Of a stretch of DNA of 64,000 nucleotides, positions 1-11,252 are shown one piece after another. The translations under genes were made by a program, and so were the position numbers. Positions within the stretch are counted from its first letter, which is position 1. Every line of letters starts with the position of its first letter. This stretch comes from Basidiobolus meristosporus CBS 931.73 (taxonomy: Eukaryota > Basidiobolomycota > Basidiobolomycetes > Basidiobolales > Basidiobolaceae), in assembly GCA_002104905.1 (NCBI GenBank), contig MCFE01000005.1:1-64000 (forward strand), written 5' to 3'. The notes under the pieces are model-generated. The model saw nothing but the letters and a program-made list of their open reading frames with translations, had not been told where the DNA came from and did not search any database.

Positions 1-610
1 CACGATACCAATGATGTGTGAGAGATTGATCTATGCTTCAGATCGCTATTTGTGACATACCACCCAACCAATCTCCGGTTTCAAATCAAGTGTCATATTA
101 ATAACTCCTTCATCACTGACTGAAATGTATCAACTGGCTGTCCTATGTATAGAAGCATCTTATGTATATTTGCAAATGAATGTTACTTACTATATGGCCT
201 CGATTGAATATAGCGCTTGTCCCAAAATTGTGAAGGCGGGGAGATTGAAGCTGGATACACATATGGTCACTACTACGGCCTTTACGATGAGCGTAGAACG
301 TATCATCGGTCTAGAGTGCGGATTACGTGTTGTTCAGCGAATGTTTTATACAAAGCCTATAAGCTTAACTTGCCAAGCAGCCACACGGTAAAATATGAGC
401 ATCACCGCGAGGAACGCCACCTAGACCTGAGTGGTCATTGATAACGAATCAAGCTTACTTCGCTTAAAGTGCATGAGGGAACGAATATTGCGTGACCTCC
501 AAAGATATACTTGACGAGTGGGCCATGATCACCGGTTCGGCTTGATTTGTTTTTCATTGGCACTTGATTTCAAATCAATCTATACACTTTATTGAACCTT
601 TAATTGATAT
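1..610. other. Left-edge region without a firm gene
   Basis: No gene can be called with confidence. On the plus strand the frame from about 217 to 441 stays open for 75 codons with a plausible composition (Tyr-, His- and Arg-rich, a Cys-Cys pair), and an acceptor-like AG precedes it at 211-213. It could be the last exon of a small protein, but I could not join it in frame to an upstream ATG exon. An overlapping frame (125-391) is open by chance or is the alternative. The gene, if real, may start outside the window. Confidence 0.25.
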
Positions 611-1939
611 CTAAGCATTAACGATTCCGATGGAGGCAATCACTTCATTAGCAGCTTTTAGGCCACTTCGATAGGCACCATGCACGGTGGCTTGTGCTTC
701 AAGGCTGGTAGCTTCTCCAGCAAAGAACAAGCGATCTTCGACAGGTTCTCCCAATGCTTTCATGTTTTGAGGGGTGGCGAAGGCCTTGAAATACGAATAT
801 GAGCCATAACTGAAGGGGTCTTGATTCCAACGAGTCTGATACATGGCTACCACAGGGGCAGGTTTACCAAACATACGAGTGAGTGCTTCGAGTGCTGAGG
901 CTTTGATGGCCTCATCACTCCTCTTTTCGAGGTTAGCAGCGATGCTAGCGGCGTTGAACCCAATCAAGATGGGCTCGTTGGTGTAGTGAGCAATGTTCAA
1001 CCACTCGCCCCATAGAAGGTCAGGGCGCAGGTAAGTAAAGAGCTCCGGCTCCTGGGGCCAGAATTGTTTCTCAAATCGCAACACCGTCTTATCCAAAACC
1101 CCCATGTCGAATTTTTTGATAGCCTCCAACTTAGCCTCTGGTAGGGTGGGTTCAAAGGTGATGGAGCCGCGTTTCAATACACCCAAGGGCACCGTTACGA
1201 CGACTGCATCACAGGCATACGAAGCGTTCACAGTTTTCACGTTTGGGCTGTCATTGTACTCGATCCCTACCACTGACTCACTCAAGCGGATATTCAAGCC
1301 TTTAGCCAGTGACTTGGGGAAAAAGCTGTATCCCTTCGGGAACACTGCATCATCTCCAATGATCGTTTCGGCATAGTCATAGTAGAGTGTGGATAAATTA
1401 TCTATATCACCGCCGTATTCATGTTCGATTCTGGTGTTCACCATATGTCTCAACAGCAAGTTCTGTCCGGGGTAGTTTCGGTATAGGGATCCCAAGGTTT
1501 GATCGTCAGGGCCTTCCTGCTTAGCTTCGATCAGTTCCTCGAGTTTCTGGAACTGCATATCCCCCCGATCGAAAACCGCCTTTGGGATGGCTCCTTTCGT
1601 GTCATAGGCCCAACTGTTGGTATAGTTGGTTATTTTCATGGTAATATTTTGCTTGTGTGCTTCAGCGGCAACGGGAGAGTTCACTATACCATGGATCCAA
1701 TGTGCTCCAAAGTCGATGGTACCATTGCCCAATGGACCCGTCCATACCCGCCCGCCAATTCTGTCCCGGCCTTCGAGAACAGTTACGCTGGCTCCATTCT
1801 CTTGCAGAAGTTTAGCAGCCGACAATCCACTCACTCCGGCTCCTACAACCACTATCTTCTTCCCTTTCAGCGGCAATTCCTGCCCGGAGGCAACACCCAC
1901 AGCCAACATCGCGAAAATTAGAGCACCATCAAATATCAT
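611..1939 (-). CDS. Secreted polyamine-oxidase-like flavin amine oxidase
   Basis: This 442-residue FAD-dependent amine oxidase should oxidise polyamines or related amines and release H2O2. The N-terminus is a signal peptide (MIFDGALIFAMLAVGVASG). A Rossmann FAD loop follows (VVVGAGVSGLSAA, then the acidic residue in VLEGRD and the RIGGRV motif), then the family motif HWIHG. Near the C-terminus RLFFAGEATS and VHGAYRSG bind the flavin. Length matches plant and yeast polyamine oxidases of 450-500 residues. The frame is open 47 codons further upstream, but I start at the Met that opens the signal peptide. No intron is needed. The flavoenzyme family is certain; the exact amine substrate is not. 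Confidence 0.9.
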   Translation of the reverse strand: MIFDGALIFAMLAVGVASGQELPLKGKKIVVVGAGVSGLSAAKLLQENGASVTVLEGRDRIGGRVWTGPLGNGTIDFGAHWIHGIVNSPVAAEAHKQNITMKITNYTNSWAYDTKGAIPKAVFDRGDMQFQKLEELIEAKQEGPDDQTLGSLYRNYPGQNLLLRHMVNTRIEHEYGGDIDNLSTLYYDYAETIIGDDAVFPKGYSFFPKSLAKGLNIRLSESVVGIEYNDSPNVKTVNASYACDAVVVTVPLGVLKRGSITFEPTLPEAKLEAIKKFDMGVLDKTVLRFEKQFWPQEPELFTYLRPDLLWGEWLNIAHYTNEPILIGFNAASIAANLEKRSDEAIKASALEALTRMFGKPAPVVAMYQTRWNQDPFSYGSYSYFKAFATPQNMKALGEPVEDRLFFAGEATSLEAQATVHGAYRSGLKAANEVIASIGIVNA

Positions 1940-2339
1940 GGCTGCAAGTCGAATAATGAACTTTGCATAGGGGAAGACAAGGGAATTTAAAGGAATGAAT
2001 CTCCCAATGGATGCATCTAGTAACGTTTTACAGCTTTGGTGATCAGCAAACACTACCAATGAACAATGACCTACATCCACCTTAATCCGATCAAAACGTT
2101 CACATCTTCAAAATAAATCAGACAAACCCCACCCTCCATTGCTCCTATCAAGACTCACAAGCGAAATAAGCAGAATGTCCATTCACTGGACCATCAATCA
2201 GTGTTATTTCACTCTACAGACCGATCGCATCACAAAAAACCCATCGCACCAACCAAATATGCTTGGATTGCTATTAATAAGACACTTATTAATTTGGGTG
2301 GAAGTGGGTGTTGCCCCACTACGGAGCCCACACATCCGA

Positions 2340-2587
2340 TTATTCAAACGTGGTTACACCCGAATTCCCCATGAAAGGTTTCGCTGCAATTGCCAACGTA
2401 ATTTCAATTCCATCTCTGCTATAACGCGTATCTGGTGTTGGGCCAGATCCGTCATCAAACTGAATGAACCATGTTTCTTGATTTGTTGAAAACTTCGATG
2501 ACTCAGAGATGGCACTTGCTATTCTAAACGTATTCCACCAGCTACCTGGATGACTACCATGACCTGTTCCAAGATATTCTATTATTT
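2340..2587 (-). CDS. Possible orphan exon, unknown protein
   Basis: A frame of about 82 codons is open on the minus strand from 2587 to a TAA at 2340-2342. Its composition is protein-like, with GSHPGSWWNTFRIASA near the start and EITLAIAAKPFMGNSGVTTF at the end. It has no ATG and begins just after an in-frame stop, so it would have to be a terminal exon. An upstream frame at 2582-2815 (ending CIYDENEGTLRPVEPRN) also looks coding, but every GT/AG pair I tried to join the two gave a stop. It could be a decayed gene. I do not recognise the family. Confidence 0.3.
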
Positions 2588-3345
2588 AGTGTTTCGAGGC
2601 TCTACAGGACGAAGAGTTCCTTCGTTTTCATCATATATACATGTATGGTAGTAGACGATACCATCCTTTCTTCTAGTTATCACCAAATTACAGTATAGCA
2701 CCGATTCTATTTGCTGCTGTATAAGATTCCTTTGCTTAATTTCGTATGGAGATTTTTGTGGGGATGAATACGTAGCATTTAAACTTTTGGATGATCTTTG
2801 AAAAAAAACTTTCAAGCTTGCTGGAAATATTTTTCGGAATGTGTTTGTGGAGTTTGGTGACTTTTGGTCAACTTTGAGAAATAACTGTATTGCAGGTACC
2901 TGATATCATGGTTTAATTAATCCAAACAAGTCCATATAGACAATCAGGTCACAAAGTAAGGCACTATATAGGCATTTTACAAATCTAAATATCAGGAGCA
3001 ACACTGAGCAATATCACATCTCATGTAAATACTTTAATTTTTGCACAATGAATCAGCAAATATAGTTTATTGCTATGGCAAGACTCCAAGAAGTATTGGA
3101 AGTGGCTTAGACAGCCAAAAGGATTCAGAGATATATACCAGTTATTGGGTTCTATTAAAGTGTCAATAGTTTTTGGAAACTCTGTGAGAATAGAGATGAG
3201 AGTGATCTGAAAAAGGTCCCAGAAAGTGTTATGCAAGGTTAGGGGGCTCTTGGATAAGTTCAGAAATACCCATATCCTTCAGGCCTTAGATATTTCTGAG
3301 AGTCAGCCAGTATCTTACAACCTAAGTCCTAGGTAATTAATATCG

Positions 3346-3685
3346 TAGATTTCGTAATTGCACCTAAATATTCACCTAACTTGGTCACTTGGATCATTGC
3401 TTACAAATCTTAGAGAATTATGGACAAACTCCTTTTCGGAATTTACTTGAAATATTTTCACCAGAATACTAGGTACTTTGAACATGAAAAATCAATAAGT
3501 TGTCTAAGCAGCCCCATTCTTTGCACATATGTTCTTGAGACTTTTCTGACCATGTTTTACGTGTTTGTTCTGCCATACAAAATAGAAATATAAATGCTAC
3601 TTTTGCCTTCAATAAATCGTAAGTGAAAACCACATAATCTACATGTTCTCCCAATCACTTCCAATATCTCCAAAACTCTTACAAC
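3346..3685. repeat. Diverged direct repeat, copy A
   Basis: About 340 bp that recur at 4001-4339 in the same orientation with many substitutions and small indels. Shared landmarks in order: ATTTCGTAATT, ACCTGGTCACTT or ACTTGGTCACTT, TTTGCACATATG, TTCAATAAATC, AAGTGAAAACCACATAATCT and CCAATATCTCC. The start-to-start distance is about 655 bp. No coding frame, terminal inverted repeat or target-site duplication is evident. Confidence 0.75.
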
Positions 3686-4000
3686 AAGTGATTGATGATT
3701 CAATGTGAAGCCTATTAGGATTTAAGGATATTTGAATGGTTTTGGTGAAATATAACTACGGAAAATTGCTGCTAGATTTTAGGTAGTACTGGGTGTGGTT
3801 TGCAGGATTAGAAGAATTGCATGATGTTCACTAGGTGTTTTACTGAGTTCAAACACAGTGCTTGTAATATGAAGAAGATCTCTTAGAACCGATAATAAAT
3901 ATGCTTTCAGAGAGGTCCTGGGAGATGGTGTATCAACTTCAGGGTCTTTTAAGCTTAAAATGGATGAGTTGCTTAGATATAAGCCAAATAATTACTGTTC

Positions 4001-4339
4001 TAAATTTCGTAATTACACTCAAGTATTCCATTAACCTGGTCACTTAGAGCACAGTCTATGAATCTTCAAATATCTTGGCCAAGTTCATTGTCGGGATCTA
4101 CTTGGAATATTTTACTAAATATCAGGTACTCACAACATCAAAGTTCTCAAAGTTGTCCAAAGGTCCCCAAACTTTGCACATATGGTCTTTGGACCTTATC
4201 AAACCTATTGTGCATGTTCGTTTTACCAAGACCATATAAAGTATGAATACCACTTTTACATTCAATAAATCAGTAAGTGAAAACCACATAATCTACTGGT
4301 TCTCCCAATCATTTCCAATATCTCCAAACTCTTGCAACA
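4001..4339. repeat. Diverged direct repeat, copy B
   Basis: Second copy of the 340-bp repeat at 3346-3685, in the same landmark order. The roughly 315-bp spacer between the copies does not itself look repeated, so this could be an old segmental duplication or a pair of decayed element ends. Confidence 0.75.
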
Positions 4340-5089
4340 ATTACGACATCAATTGGCTCACCTATTTAAGACTCCACATCTGATGTATATAATTTTAATG
4401 TTCAATGGGAGCTTGCAAGTGATATTGTATTATAGAAGCGACTTTTACACATTGGCTTCTAGAATCAAACCTCAGTAGACGTTATAACAAGCCCCAATGG
4501 CATATCATATGAAAATAAGCTATTTTATAATTTACAAATTTCGAGGTAAGGGCCAAGTAATATACACCACACGAAATATGTCAAACTTTTCCTTGCCTGT
4601 TGTAAAAAGGAATCTGAAGCCTATTCACGGAACCTTTAATAAGATATGCATAATATAGAATCTCTGGTGATATAGAGCATGACACCATTTATCGATACCA
4701 GCAAAATGTCAGATTAAACCCAAGCATATAGTTTTGCCAGGGGATATAAGATTGATACATTTGGTAGTATCTCGTTCAAATAACAGCTAGAATGTGTTGC
4801 GCCAAGTCTGAGATACATTCTGCCTTTTCAACGTTTCCACAATTCTGATGCATTAATACAAAGTGGCCCCAACTTACTCTGAACTGCATATGAAGTCAAA
4901 ATACATGTATAATTATACACTAGGCTAATAATTTGCAATAATAGAACTTCCTAGTTTATTTTGATTTGTACTAGAAACTAATCATATTTAATGCAGAGTC
5001 TACCACATCATATATATCTTACTATTAACATGGGTTTTTTAAAACTATATGAAAAACTATAAACAACTTGGCCAATTCTGGTCCAAGAT

Positions 5090-5962
5090 TTAGAATGACC
5101 TATCCATAAAGGTAGCGGCGTCAAAGTGCTTGACAGATCCCCTCAAGTCAATGTTCTCCTTGCCAATGAACTGCTCGTGCACCTTCTCCATAGACTTGAA
5201 GTACTTGACAGTCTTCACGTGGAGCTCGTGAGTAGCATCCTCATCACACACAATCAAGGCGGAACGATGCAACTGAATGGCTGACACGGTCCACATGTGG
5301 TTCACTCCCTCCTCGATACACTTGGCCAAGGCAACAGCCTTCGACTGGCCAGTGATGATAAGCACGATCTCACGGGCGTCCATCACAGTGGCGACACCCA
5401 CGGTCAACGCAAGCTTGGGGACCTTGTTGACATCTCCGTCGAAGAAGCGTGCATTGGCAAGGATGGTCTCGTAGGCAAGGGTCTTGACACGAGTGCGTGA
5501 GTGGAGCGAGGAGCCTGGCTCGTTGAAGGCAATGTGGCCATCAGGTCCGATACCACCGAGGAAGAGCTCGATTCCTCCAACTGAGCGGATCTTCTCCTCG
5601 TAGCGAATGCACTCTGCCTCCAGGTCAGCGGCGTTTCCGTTCAAGATATTCACGTTCTGGGGCTTGATGTCGATGTGAGAGAAGAGGTGCTTCCACATGA
5701 AAGAGTGGTAGCTCTCGGGATGATCTCTGGGAAGACCGACGTACTCGTCCATGTTGAAGGTGATCACGTTCTTGAAGGAGAGCTCTCCGGCCTTGTAGAA
5801 AGCTACCAAGCGCTTGTAAACTTGGATGGGTGAGCCACCAGTAGGGAGACCGATCACAAAAGGTCTTTCCTCAGTTGGGTTGAACTCCAAAATACGACAC
5901 TTGATGTACTCAGCAATGTATTGACTGACTTTGGAGGCGTCGTCGCGTACGATAAGTCTCAT
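5090..5962 (-). CDS. NAG1: Glucosamine-6-phosphate deaminase, copy 1
   Basis: This enzyme converts glucosamine 6-phosphate to fructose 6-phosphate and ammonia, the last step that feeds amino sugars into glycolysis. The 290-residue product contains the NagB motifs: phosphate loop [21 protein letters not shown] with the catalytic Asp, [15 protein letters not shown] with Asp, His and Glu, and the basic residues in NARFFDG and GQSKAV. The start is MRLIVRDD, aligned with the other copies; a frame extension of 25 codons upstream is 5' leader. Intronless. The central portion is almost identical in DNA to copies at 11253 and 21583, while the first 70 codons and the tail differ. The gene symbol follows Candida usage. 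Confidence 0.96.
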   Translation of the reverse strand: MRLIVRDDASKVSQYIAEYIKCRILEFNPTEERPFVIGLPTGGSPIQVYKRLVAFYKAGELSFKNVITFNMDEYVGLPRDHPESYHSFMWKHLFSHIDIKPQNVNILNGNAADLEAECIRYEEKIRSVGGIELFLGGIGPDGHIAFNEPGSSLHSRTRVKTLAYETILANARFFDGDVNKVPKLALTVGVATVMDAREIVLIITGQSKAVALAKCIEEGVNHMWTVSAIQLHRSALIVCDEDATHELHVKTVKYFKSMEKVHEQFIGKENIDLRGSVKHFDAATFMDRSF

Positions 5963-6762
5963 TGTAATTGATTGAAGGCGGTAGAAGTGATTTGTTAGAA
6001 CCTCGGCATTCTCCAAGGAAACATTTATATGAGCCAACTAGATTATCGACTACTCTCGAATGGATCCCAATACACTTCCCGAAACCATGAGAATCTTGAC
6101 GGCCTTCTCAAAATGGTAGTACAGGTAATTCGAAGGGAATCGGTTGGCGCTATCATACCAATAGAAGTGAGTTATGGCAGAGATGTCGGAAGTCCGGATA
6201 CTCTTGATGCATGACGGTAACTTGATATACCCAGATCAAATCACAGCGCACTGCAATTGGAAATTGAGCCACATTTTCTTGGGTTAATTTACCAAACAAA
6301 TACTCACAACTGGTTGAGTTATTTACATCTCAACACAACCCAGTGTAAATTGTTTAACTTCGAGCATTTCCACATGCATGGTTCTGGGGACGTTCCTGCA
6401 GAATTTATGTGGACGTTCATTCAATGGGGAGTATATGTTCATATTGTTGACATTTGTAGCCATGACCGTAACTATTGGTCACTAGATTCCTGTAGCGGTG
6501 TAAGTAGGTATTAGGCTCCTGGGGATCTTTTCCAGCCGCCGGTAAGCAGACACTTGCCCACCATCGCACACAACCACATGCATTAGTAAGGAAAGGAAAT
6601 CAACAACTTTAATGATGATCCGAAAAATAAATGGAAAATTATGTGCCACGATCGTGGAGAACAAAGTTTAAAACATCATTTTGATACGAAATGTATCTTC
6701 AGTATGATACACATTATCCTACGTTTCTTTCCTAATTGACGAGAACTACAAAGTGAGGCTGC
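5963..6762. other. Upstream region of deaminase copy 1
   Basis: Promoter and leader of the minus-strand deaminase plus the 3' end of SEC62. A TATA-like TTTATAT (plus-strand reading) lies at 6024-6030, about 65 bp upstream of the start codon. The 85-codon frame at 6257-6514 has no supporting feature. Confidence 0.5.
6024..6030 (-). promoter_or_regulatory. TATA-like box of deaminase copy 1
   Basis: On the minus strand this reads ATATAAA, about 65 bp before the ATG at 5962. Each gene of the GlcNAc cluster has its own TATA-like element in otherwise unrelated flanking DNA. Confidence 0.45.
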
Positions 6763-7687
6763 TTAATTGGGTCTTTGTTCGGCTTCTAACTCTTCAATTT
6801 CCCCTTCATCCTCAACATAGGGTGATGATGGAGCACTTGGCTCAGAGACTGGCTCCAACAGGGATGCAGTCTGTTCCAAGGATTCCCTAGCACCAATGTA
6901 GGGCTTCTCCTCAGTCGCAGCGCTATCGGATGCATGCTCGGACGGTGCAGCATTGTCCGGCGCGGTGATGGCCTCCTTGCCCTTCTTCTTTGATGGAACT
7001 TCCCAAGCGTACAGTGGCACGAAAGATTCGAAGAATCCAACGTCCTCGAATAAATTTGGGAAGATCCAGATACCGGGTTTGCAAACGACGAAAGTGATGA
7101 CGAAGAAGATCAAACGAACGATAGCGGTAACCATAAGCAATCCCAGCAGTCCCAATATACCAACAGAGACGTACCAAGCACCGTCTCTCATGATCGGCGG
7201 CCACAGTGGGAACATGACACCAATCAACACGATGGCAACAAGACCGATGCCACCAAGGATGGTCTTCATTTGTGAGCCCTCGTATAACCAGGCGTAATAA
7301 CCTTCCTCTTGGAAGGTTTGCATAGGGACAATAGTAAGGTTACGATCGTTACGTTCGCATTTGATGATCAAGCCAGATTGTAATAGCTCCTGCATCAGCT
7401 CCTCGGCCTCTTGGCGTGAAGCGACCTTGGGGCGTGATTTATGGACATATGAGGGGCGTAGAAGTGCGTTACAAGCACTCTTTCCTATAGAGTCAGGTAA
7501 AGAGAGGAGGTTACTGTTAGCAAGGTCATCTTAAAGAAAAGTATCAATCAACAAGACACCCACCCTTAAAATAGTTGACACGTCTTCCGTTGACAACGCC
7601 TTCGCGAGGCTTCAAGCCGGAATTTTTGGTATTGAGCAGGTATTCCGCAACTTTGAAGTGCTCCTTTGGTACTCCTTCCGTGTCCAT
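6763..7687 (-). CDS. SEC62: ER translocation protein Sec62
   Basis: Sec62 works with Sec63 and the Sec61 channel in post-translational import of proteins into the endoplasmic reticulum. There are two exons: 7564-7687, starting MDTEGVPKEH, and 6763-7484, joined across a 78-nt intron so that VNYFKG runs into KSACNALLRPS. The 281-residue product has a basic cytosolic N-terminal domain and two adjacent transmembrane segments around residues 117-137 and 147-176 with a very short lumenal turn. The family motif GIWIFPNLFEDVGFFESFVP follows, and the tail is charged and acidic. Length equals yeast Sec62 (about 280). A housekeeping gene sitting between deaminase copies. Confidence 0.93.
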
Positions 7688-8478
7688 TTTGTTCTATTCA
7701 AGACTGTACGACTCACTCAAGAAATAATCACTCGTATCTGGGATATTGAGGGGGTTAGTTTCTTCTCTTGGTGCTGAGAAACGTTGTGAAGTGTCCCTTG
7801 GATAACTTCTAATAATCACCTTAGTGTTTCTCCCAGGAAAGAAGTGGTTCTTACACTTCACCGACTGAGGTTGGATATTTGTTGGATCTCCCACCCGGGT
7901 CAATCCAGATTCTACAGTCAAGTTGATTGATTTGATGGGAGGGGTGTCCTCAGTAAAATAGGAGCATAGGGGTCAAATACCACTGATGGTACTGCCAACA
8001 CAGTGAGTTTGCCAACTTCACACAAAATCATTGGCTGTTAATGAAATATCTCACCAACCAACCACAATCTCACTGGTCAGTATACATCAAAATCGTGCCA
8101 GTACGATACTGATGCTGATGCTGAACAAAGTAAACTTAATTGACTACTGTTTAAGCATTTATTTACAACATGGAAGTCTAGTGCATAAACACATGAACAA
8201 AGGTTGAAGGATTGATACCGCGTATATTAGTGATGACCGCCGAGCAATGAAATAGTAAAAGACTAGTAGTGTATTTACATTGAAACTTTCGTGTGGGAGA
8301 GACGAGTCGATTGCGGTGAGATTGAAGGACATTCAAAGTGTTGGAGGTAGGAATAAAAGCAAGAGCAAAATTTCACTCGTCAAATGAATTTCGAAACGCA
8401 GCGGTCTCTCGGAGATCTCCCATGTTGACTTAAAACAATCAGATATGAACGACAAACTTGAGGTCAACCTACAAGCAC
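7688..8478. other. SEC62 promoter and FYR-gene 3' region
   Basis: Intergenic. A 75-codon frame at 7694-7921 (minus) lies directly upstream of the SEC62 start and is probably leader or chance. Nothing else is recognisable. Confidence 0.5.
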
Positions 8479-10146
8479 TCAGTCAGACAAGTCGGACTCC
8501 GATTCAGAGCCCTCGTCCGAGTCGTCATTCGAGGACATGGGTGAGTAGCCGCCTCTACCCAACATGGAAGAGAGTGGCTTTTTGCCACCATGAGTGGGGC
8601 GAATACGAGGCTGCTCAACGTTACTTTCAAACACCGCAAGCTCACCAGGCTCGGACTCTTCGAATTCAATAACGCTTGGCTGGGCCTCAGCCTCTGCATC
8701 CTGGTTGTCACTTTCAGCCTCGTTCTCAACGGGAGTCGATGGTGAGGCCTCCACTTTGCTTTTCCCGTTGGTCTTGCCATTTGCCTTTCCGTTGGGTTTG
8801 CTCTCTGTGGCGCCTTTTTGGGATTTCTTCCCGCCAGGACCACGCCCTGCCATCACAATGAACTCTTGCCAGATATACTGTTTGCATTGATCGGCATTTG
8901 GCAAATCTTGGATCATCTTGGCGATAGTGGGATGAGAAAACCCGAAATAGTCGGGACCAGATGCAGAGTTACTGTGTTCTCTCTTGCGGATAGTGTTCAC
9001 TGCTTTTACAACAGTGGTCCACGCACCTGTAGCAGTGTTTGCGATAATGGGATTATCCGGCTGGTCCTCGGGCTCGATATGGAACTAAAACCATCGTTGT
9101 TAGACAAAGCCAGGCTATTCAGGAGTAACTTCGAAAGGATCTACCTTTGGCCCCTCTCCACCGTCCGATATTCTGCAGACATATGTGGTTTGACTCTCAG
9201 GATCAACCATACTAGCGTATGATCTAGATGGATAGTGCGTAACTATTAGATGAAGCACCGAGGTCAATGCTTCGACGGTGCTTACCTTTGTACAGTGTAG
9301 CCTACTGGCCATATATACCGTTCGTTGTGGAAGGTACTACGATCATATACGATTGTCCCCAAATCACTGACGGTCAACACGCCAACCTGAACCGGTAGAA
9401 TATAGTCACCTTCTTCGTTTTTAGGCAAATCTTGAACTCTGCGCGCTTTCACCTCCACTCTCTTTTGTCTTCGTTTCTTTGGCGCTGGCTCCGATGGGGA
9501 TGCAGTGGTGGGCGATTTCCGCTTAGAGTTTGCTGTGGGTGTAGCTTTAGCTGGGCTCTCTTTAGCGCCCTTCTCACTCTTCCGCTTGGGAGGGCTTCTA
9601 CGTGCCAAAGGGACATCTAAAACCGTAGGTACGTATGGACGTCAACGATATTGGTCTACACTTCTTGGAATAGAAACCAACTGACGAACATACCAGACAA
9701 GTCCGACTCAGGCTCTGAAGCGCTTGAAGCTTCGGAAAGAGGATCTGAATCCTCGAGTTTTGCTAGCCGTTCGATCAATATACTGAATAGCAATTAGGAC
9801 TGCGAAACCGGAACTGAATAAACCACAAACACAGCAAACGAGACTTACTTGTTTTCTCTCTTCAAACGGTATACTTTCCTCTCTTGTTTCTCAACAATTT
9901 CCGTCAACCTGTCAACTTCCTGTAAAAACAAGGTGTTAATGCCTTGCGCATGCAAACTCAAGTTATCAAACTTATAGATGGGCCGAGAGTGCGACCCTCA
10001 AATAAGCGAAAGGAAAGCTTTACCTCCAAAACCTCTTTGAGCTTTTGCTTGAGCTTCTTATACTTCTCGGGCGATGGGGAGGGTTCAACATCTTTGTTTT
10101 TTGAAGAACGATCCCTTTTGCTTGATGGGTAAGTCGCTAGAGGCAT
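8479..10146 (-). CDS. FYRN/FYRC-domain protein, TBRG1-like
   Basis: Nuclear protein with paired FYRN and FYRC domains, as in human TBRG1 and trithorax-family proteins. Six exons: 10024-10146, 9849-9919, 9694-9782, 9286-9616, 9145-9223 and 8479-9084, giving 432 residues. In order: a coiled coil (KYKKLKQKLKEVLE and onward to about residue 75), an acidic Ser stretch, a basic Lys/Arg linker, FYRN (VGVLTVSDLGTIVYDRSTFH, then YIWPVGYTVQRSYAS), FYRC (CRISDGGEGPKFHIEPEDQP, then NPIIANTATGAW), and a low-complexity acidic tail ending DDSDEGSESESDLSD. The FYRN-FYRC order and coiled coil match TBRG1. No catalytic domain is present, so a chromatin or protein-interaction role is inferred. Confidence 0.9.
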
Positions 10147-11142
10147 AGTTTACTTGTGGTACGTTGTACTTTACACAGCAGTAAGTGAAAAGGCTGTATC
10201 AGTTTTGCCAGGTAATAGAAATATGATAGGAAGAGAAAGAGTAGCGAGGCAATGTACGAGGAGCTCAAAAAATGAAACTTTCGTGATAGGAGGGAAGAAG
10301 CAGGGGTGGGTTGGAGATAGCTATCAGACTTGCAAGGGAAGGTTGCTTGATAATGCAAAGATATGATTGTAGAGAAAAGAAGGATCAGGCAGGATTGGGG
10401 AAGGAGGGTAGATCGTAATTGCATGGGGAAGAAATCACACTAGAAGGAAAGAAATCAATTTCAAATTGTACGGTAAGATAGACCGAAGAATCGATGAGCC
10501 AGAACCAGATACTACTCTATTAGGATATTAAGTAGAGGAAATTCACCGAAAAGTTACGCACCGTTGGAAAGCCCATATTAATCAAGGAAGACAGAGAAGA
10601 AAGGTTCGGTCAAGGATGGAGAGAGTATTATTATAGCATAAGAGATAAAGAACTTAAATAAGCGGAAGAGGACTGCCAGGCCAATGACTAGTTTTAAACA
10701 ACTTCGTTTCAGTTATTCCTTGTGGCATGATTTCGCGCACAAAAGGGTGAGTGTTTTGCTTTGAAGACATCATTGCCTTCGTAATGGGCTGGGTCTCGAT
10801 TAGGTCAAGACAGCAAGCTTTAAATAGATCGTTCTCTGACTAATATAGCAAACTGAAAGGGGTATTATTGCAGGGCTATAACCCAGGCAACCCTGCCGAT
10901 TTATTTTAGTGACGACAGCATGCTACCGGTTGACCAGGTGAATGATTCAACATTGCATAGAAACTATAGTATCCAGTCGGCATAGTCAATAGATGAATGC
11001 AGGCTGTTTTAATCCATATTGCGTTAGTTAGCATATTATTTGTTTATACAAGCCACGATGTAGAGTTAGGGCAAAAATGGCGGCATGAATTCCTTTTCTG
11101 GATGACTCCTCGAGCATTGGCGGATCAATATTTATCACGATC

Positions 11143-11165
11143 AAGCCAGCTAACTGAGCTGGCTT
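11143..11165. promoter_or_regulatory. Perfect inverted repeat upstream of deaminase copy 2
   Basis: AAGCCAGCT, a 5-nt spacer AACTG, then AGCTGGCTT: 9 bp of perfect dyad symmetry. It lies about 30 bp upstream of the TATA box and 90 bp upstream of the ATG. This is a plausible binding site for a dimeric regulator. I did not find the same palindrome before the other cluster genes. Confidence 0.4.
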
Positions 11166-11192
11166 TGTTACCGACTGCCTTTTATGTTAGCG

Positions 11193-11200
11193 TATAAAAT
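11193..11200 (+). promoter_or_regulatory. TATA box of deaminase copy 2
   Basis: TATAAAAT, 53 bp before the start codon at 11253 and just downstream of the palindrome. Confidence 0.55.
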
Positions 11201-11252
11201 ACGCCCGGATTTTGTTGACTCGTAGCCTGCAACTTGCACTGGTTATTTCACC

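Larger units (their letters stand above)
1940..5089. other. Three-kilobase gene-poor stretch
   Basis: AT-rich sequence separating the amine oxidase from the first deaminase gene. It holds a possible orphan exon on the minus strand (2340-2587) and a diverged direct repeat (3346-3685 and 4001-4339). Other open frames here are short, begin without context and look like chance. Confidence 0.6.
10147..11252. other. Divergent promoter region with a palindrome
   Basis: About 1.1 kb between the minus-strand FYR gene and the plus-strand deaminase copy 2. It contains purine-rich tracts at 10220-10480, a 9-bp inverted repeat at 11143-11165 and a TATA box at 11193. No coding frame is convincing. Confidence 0.6.
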
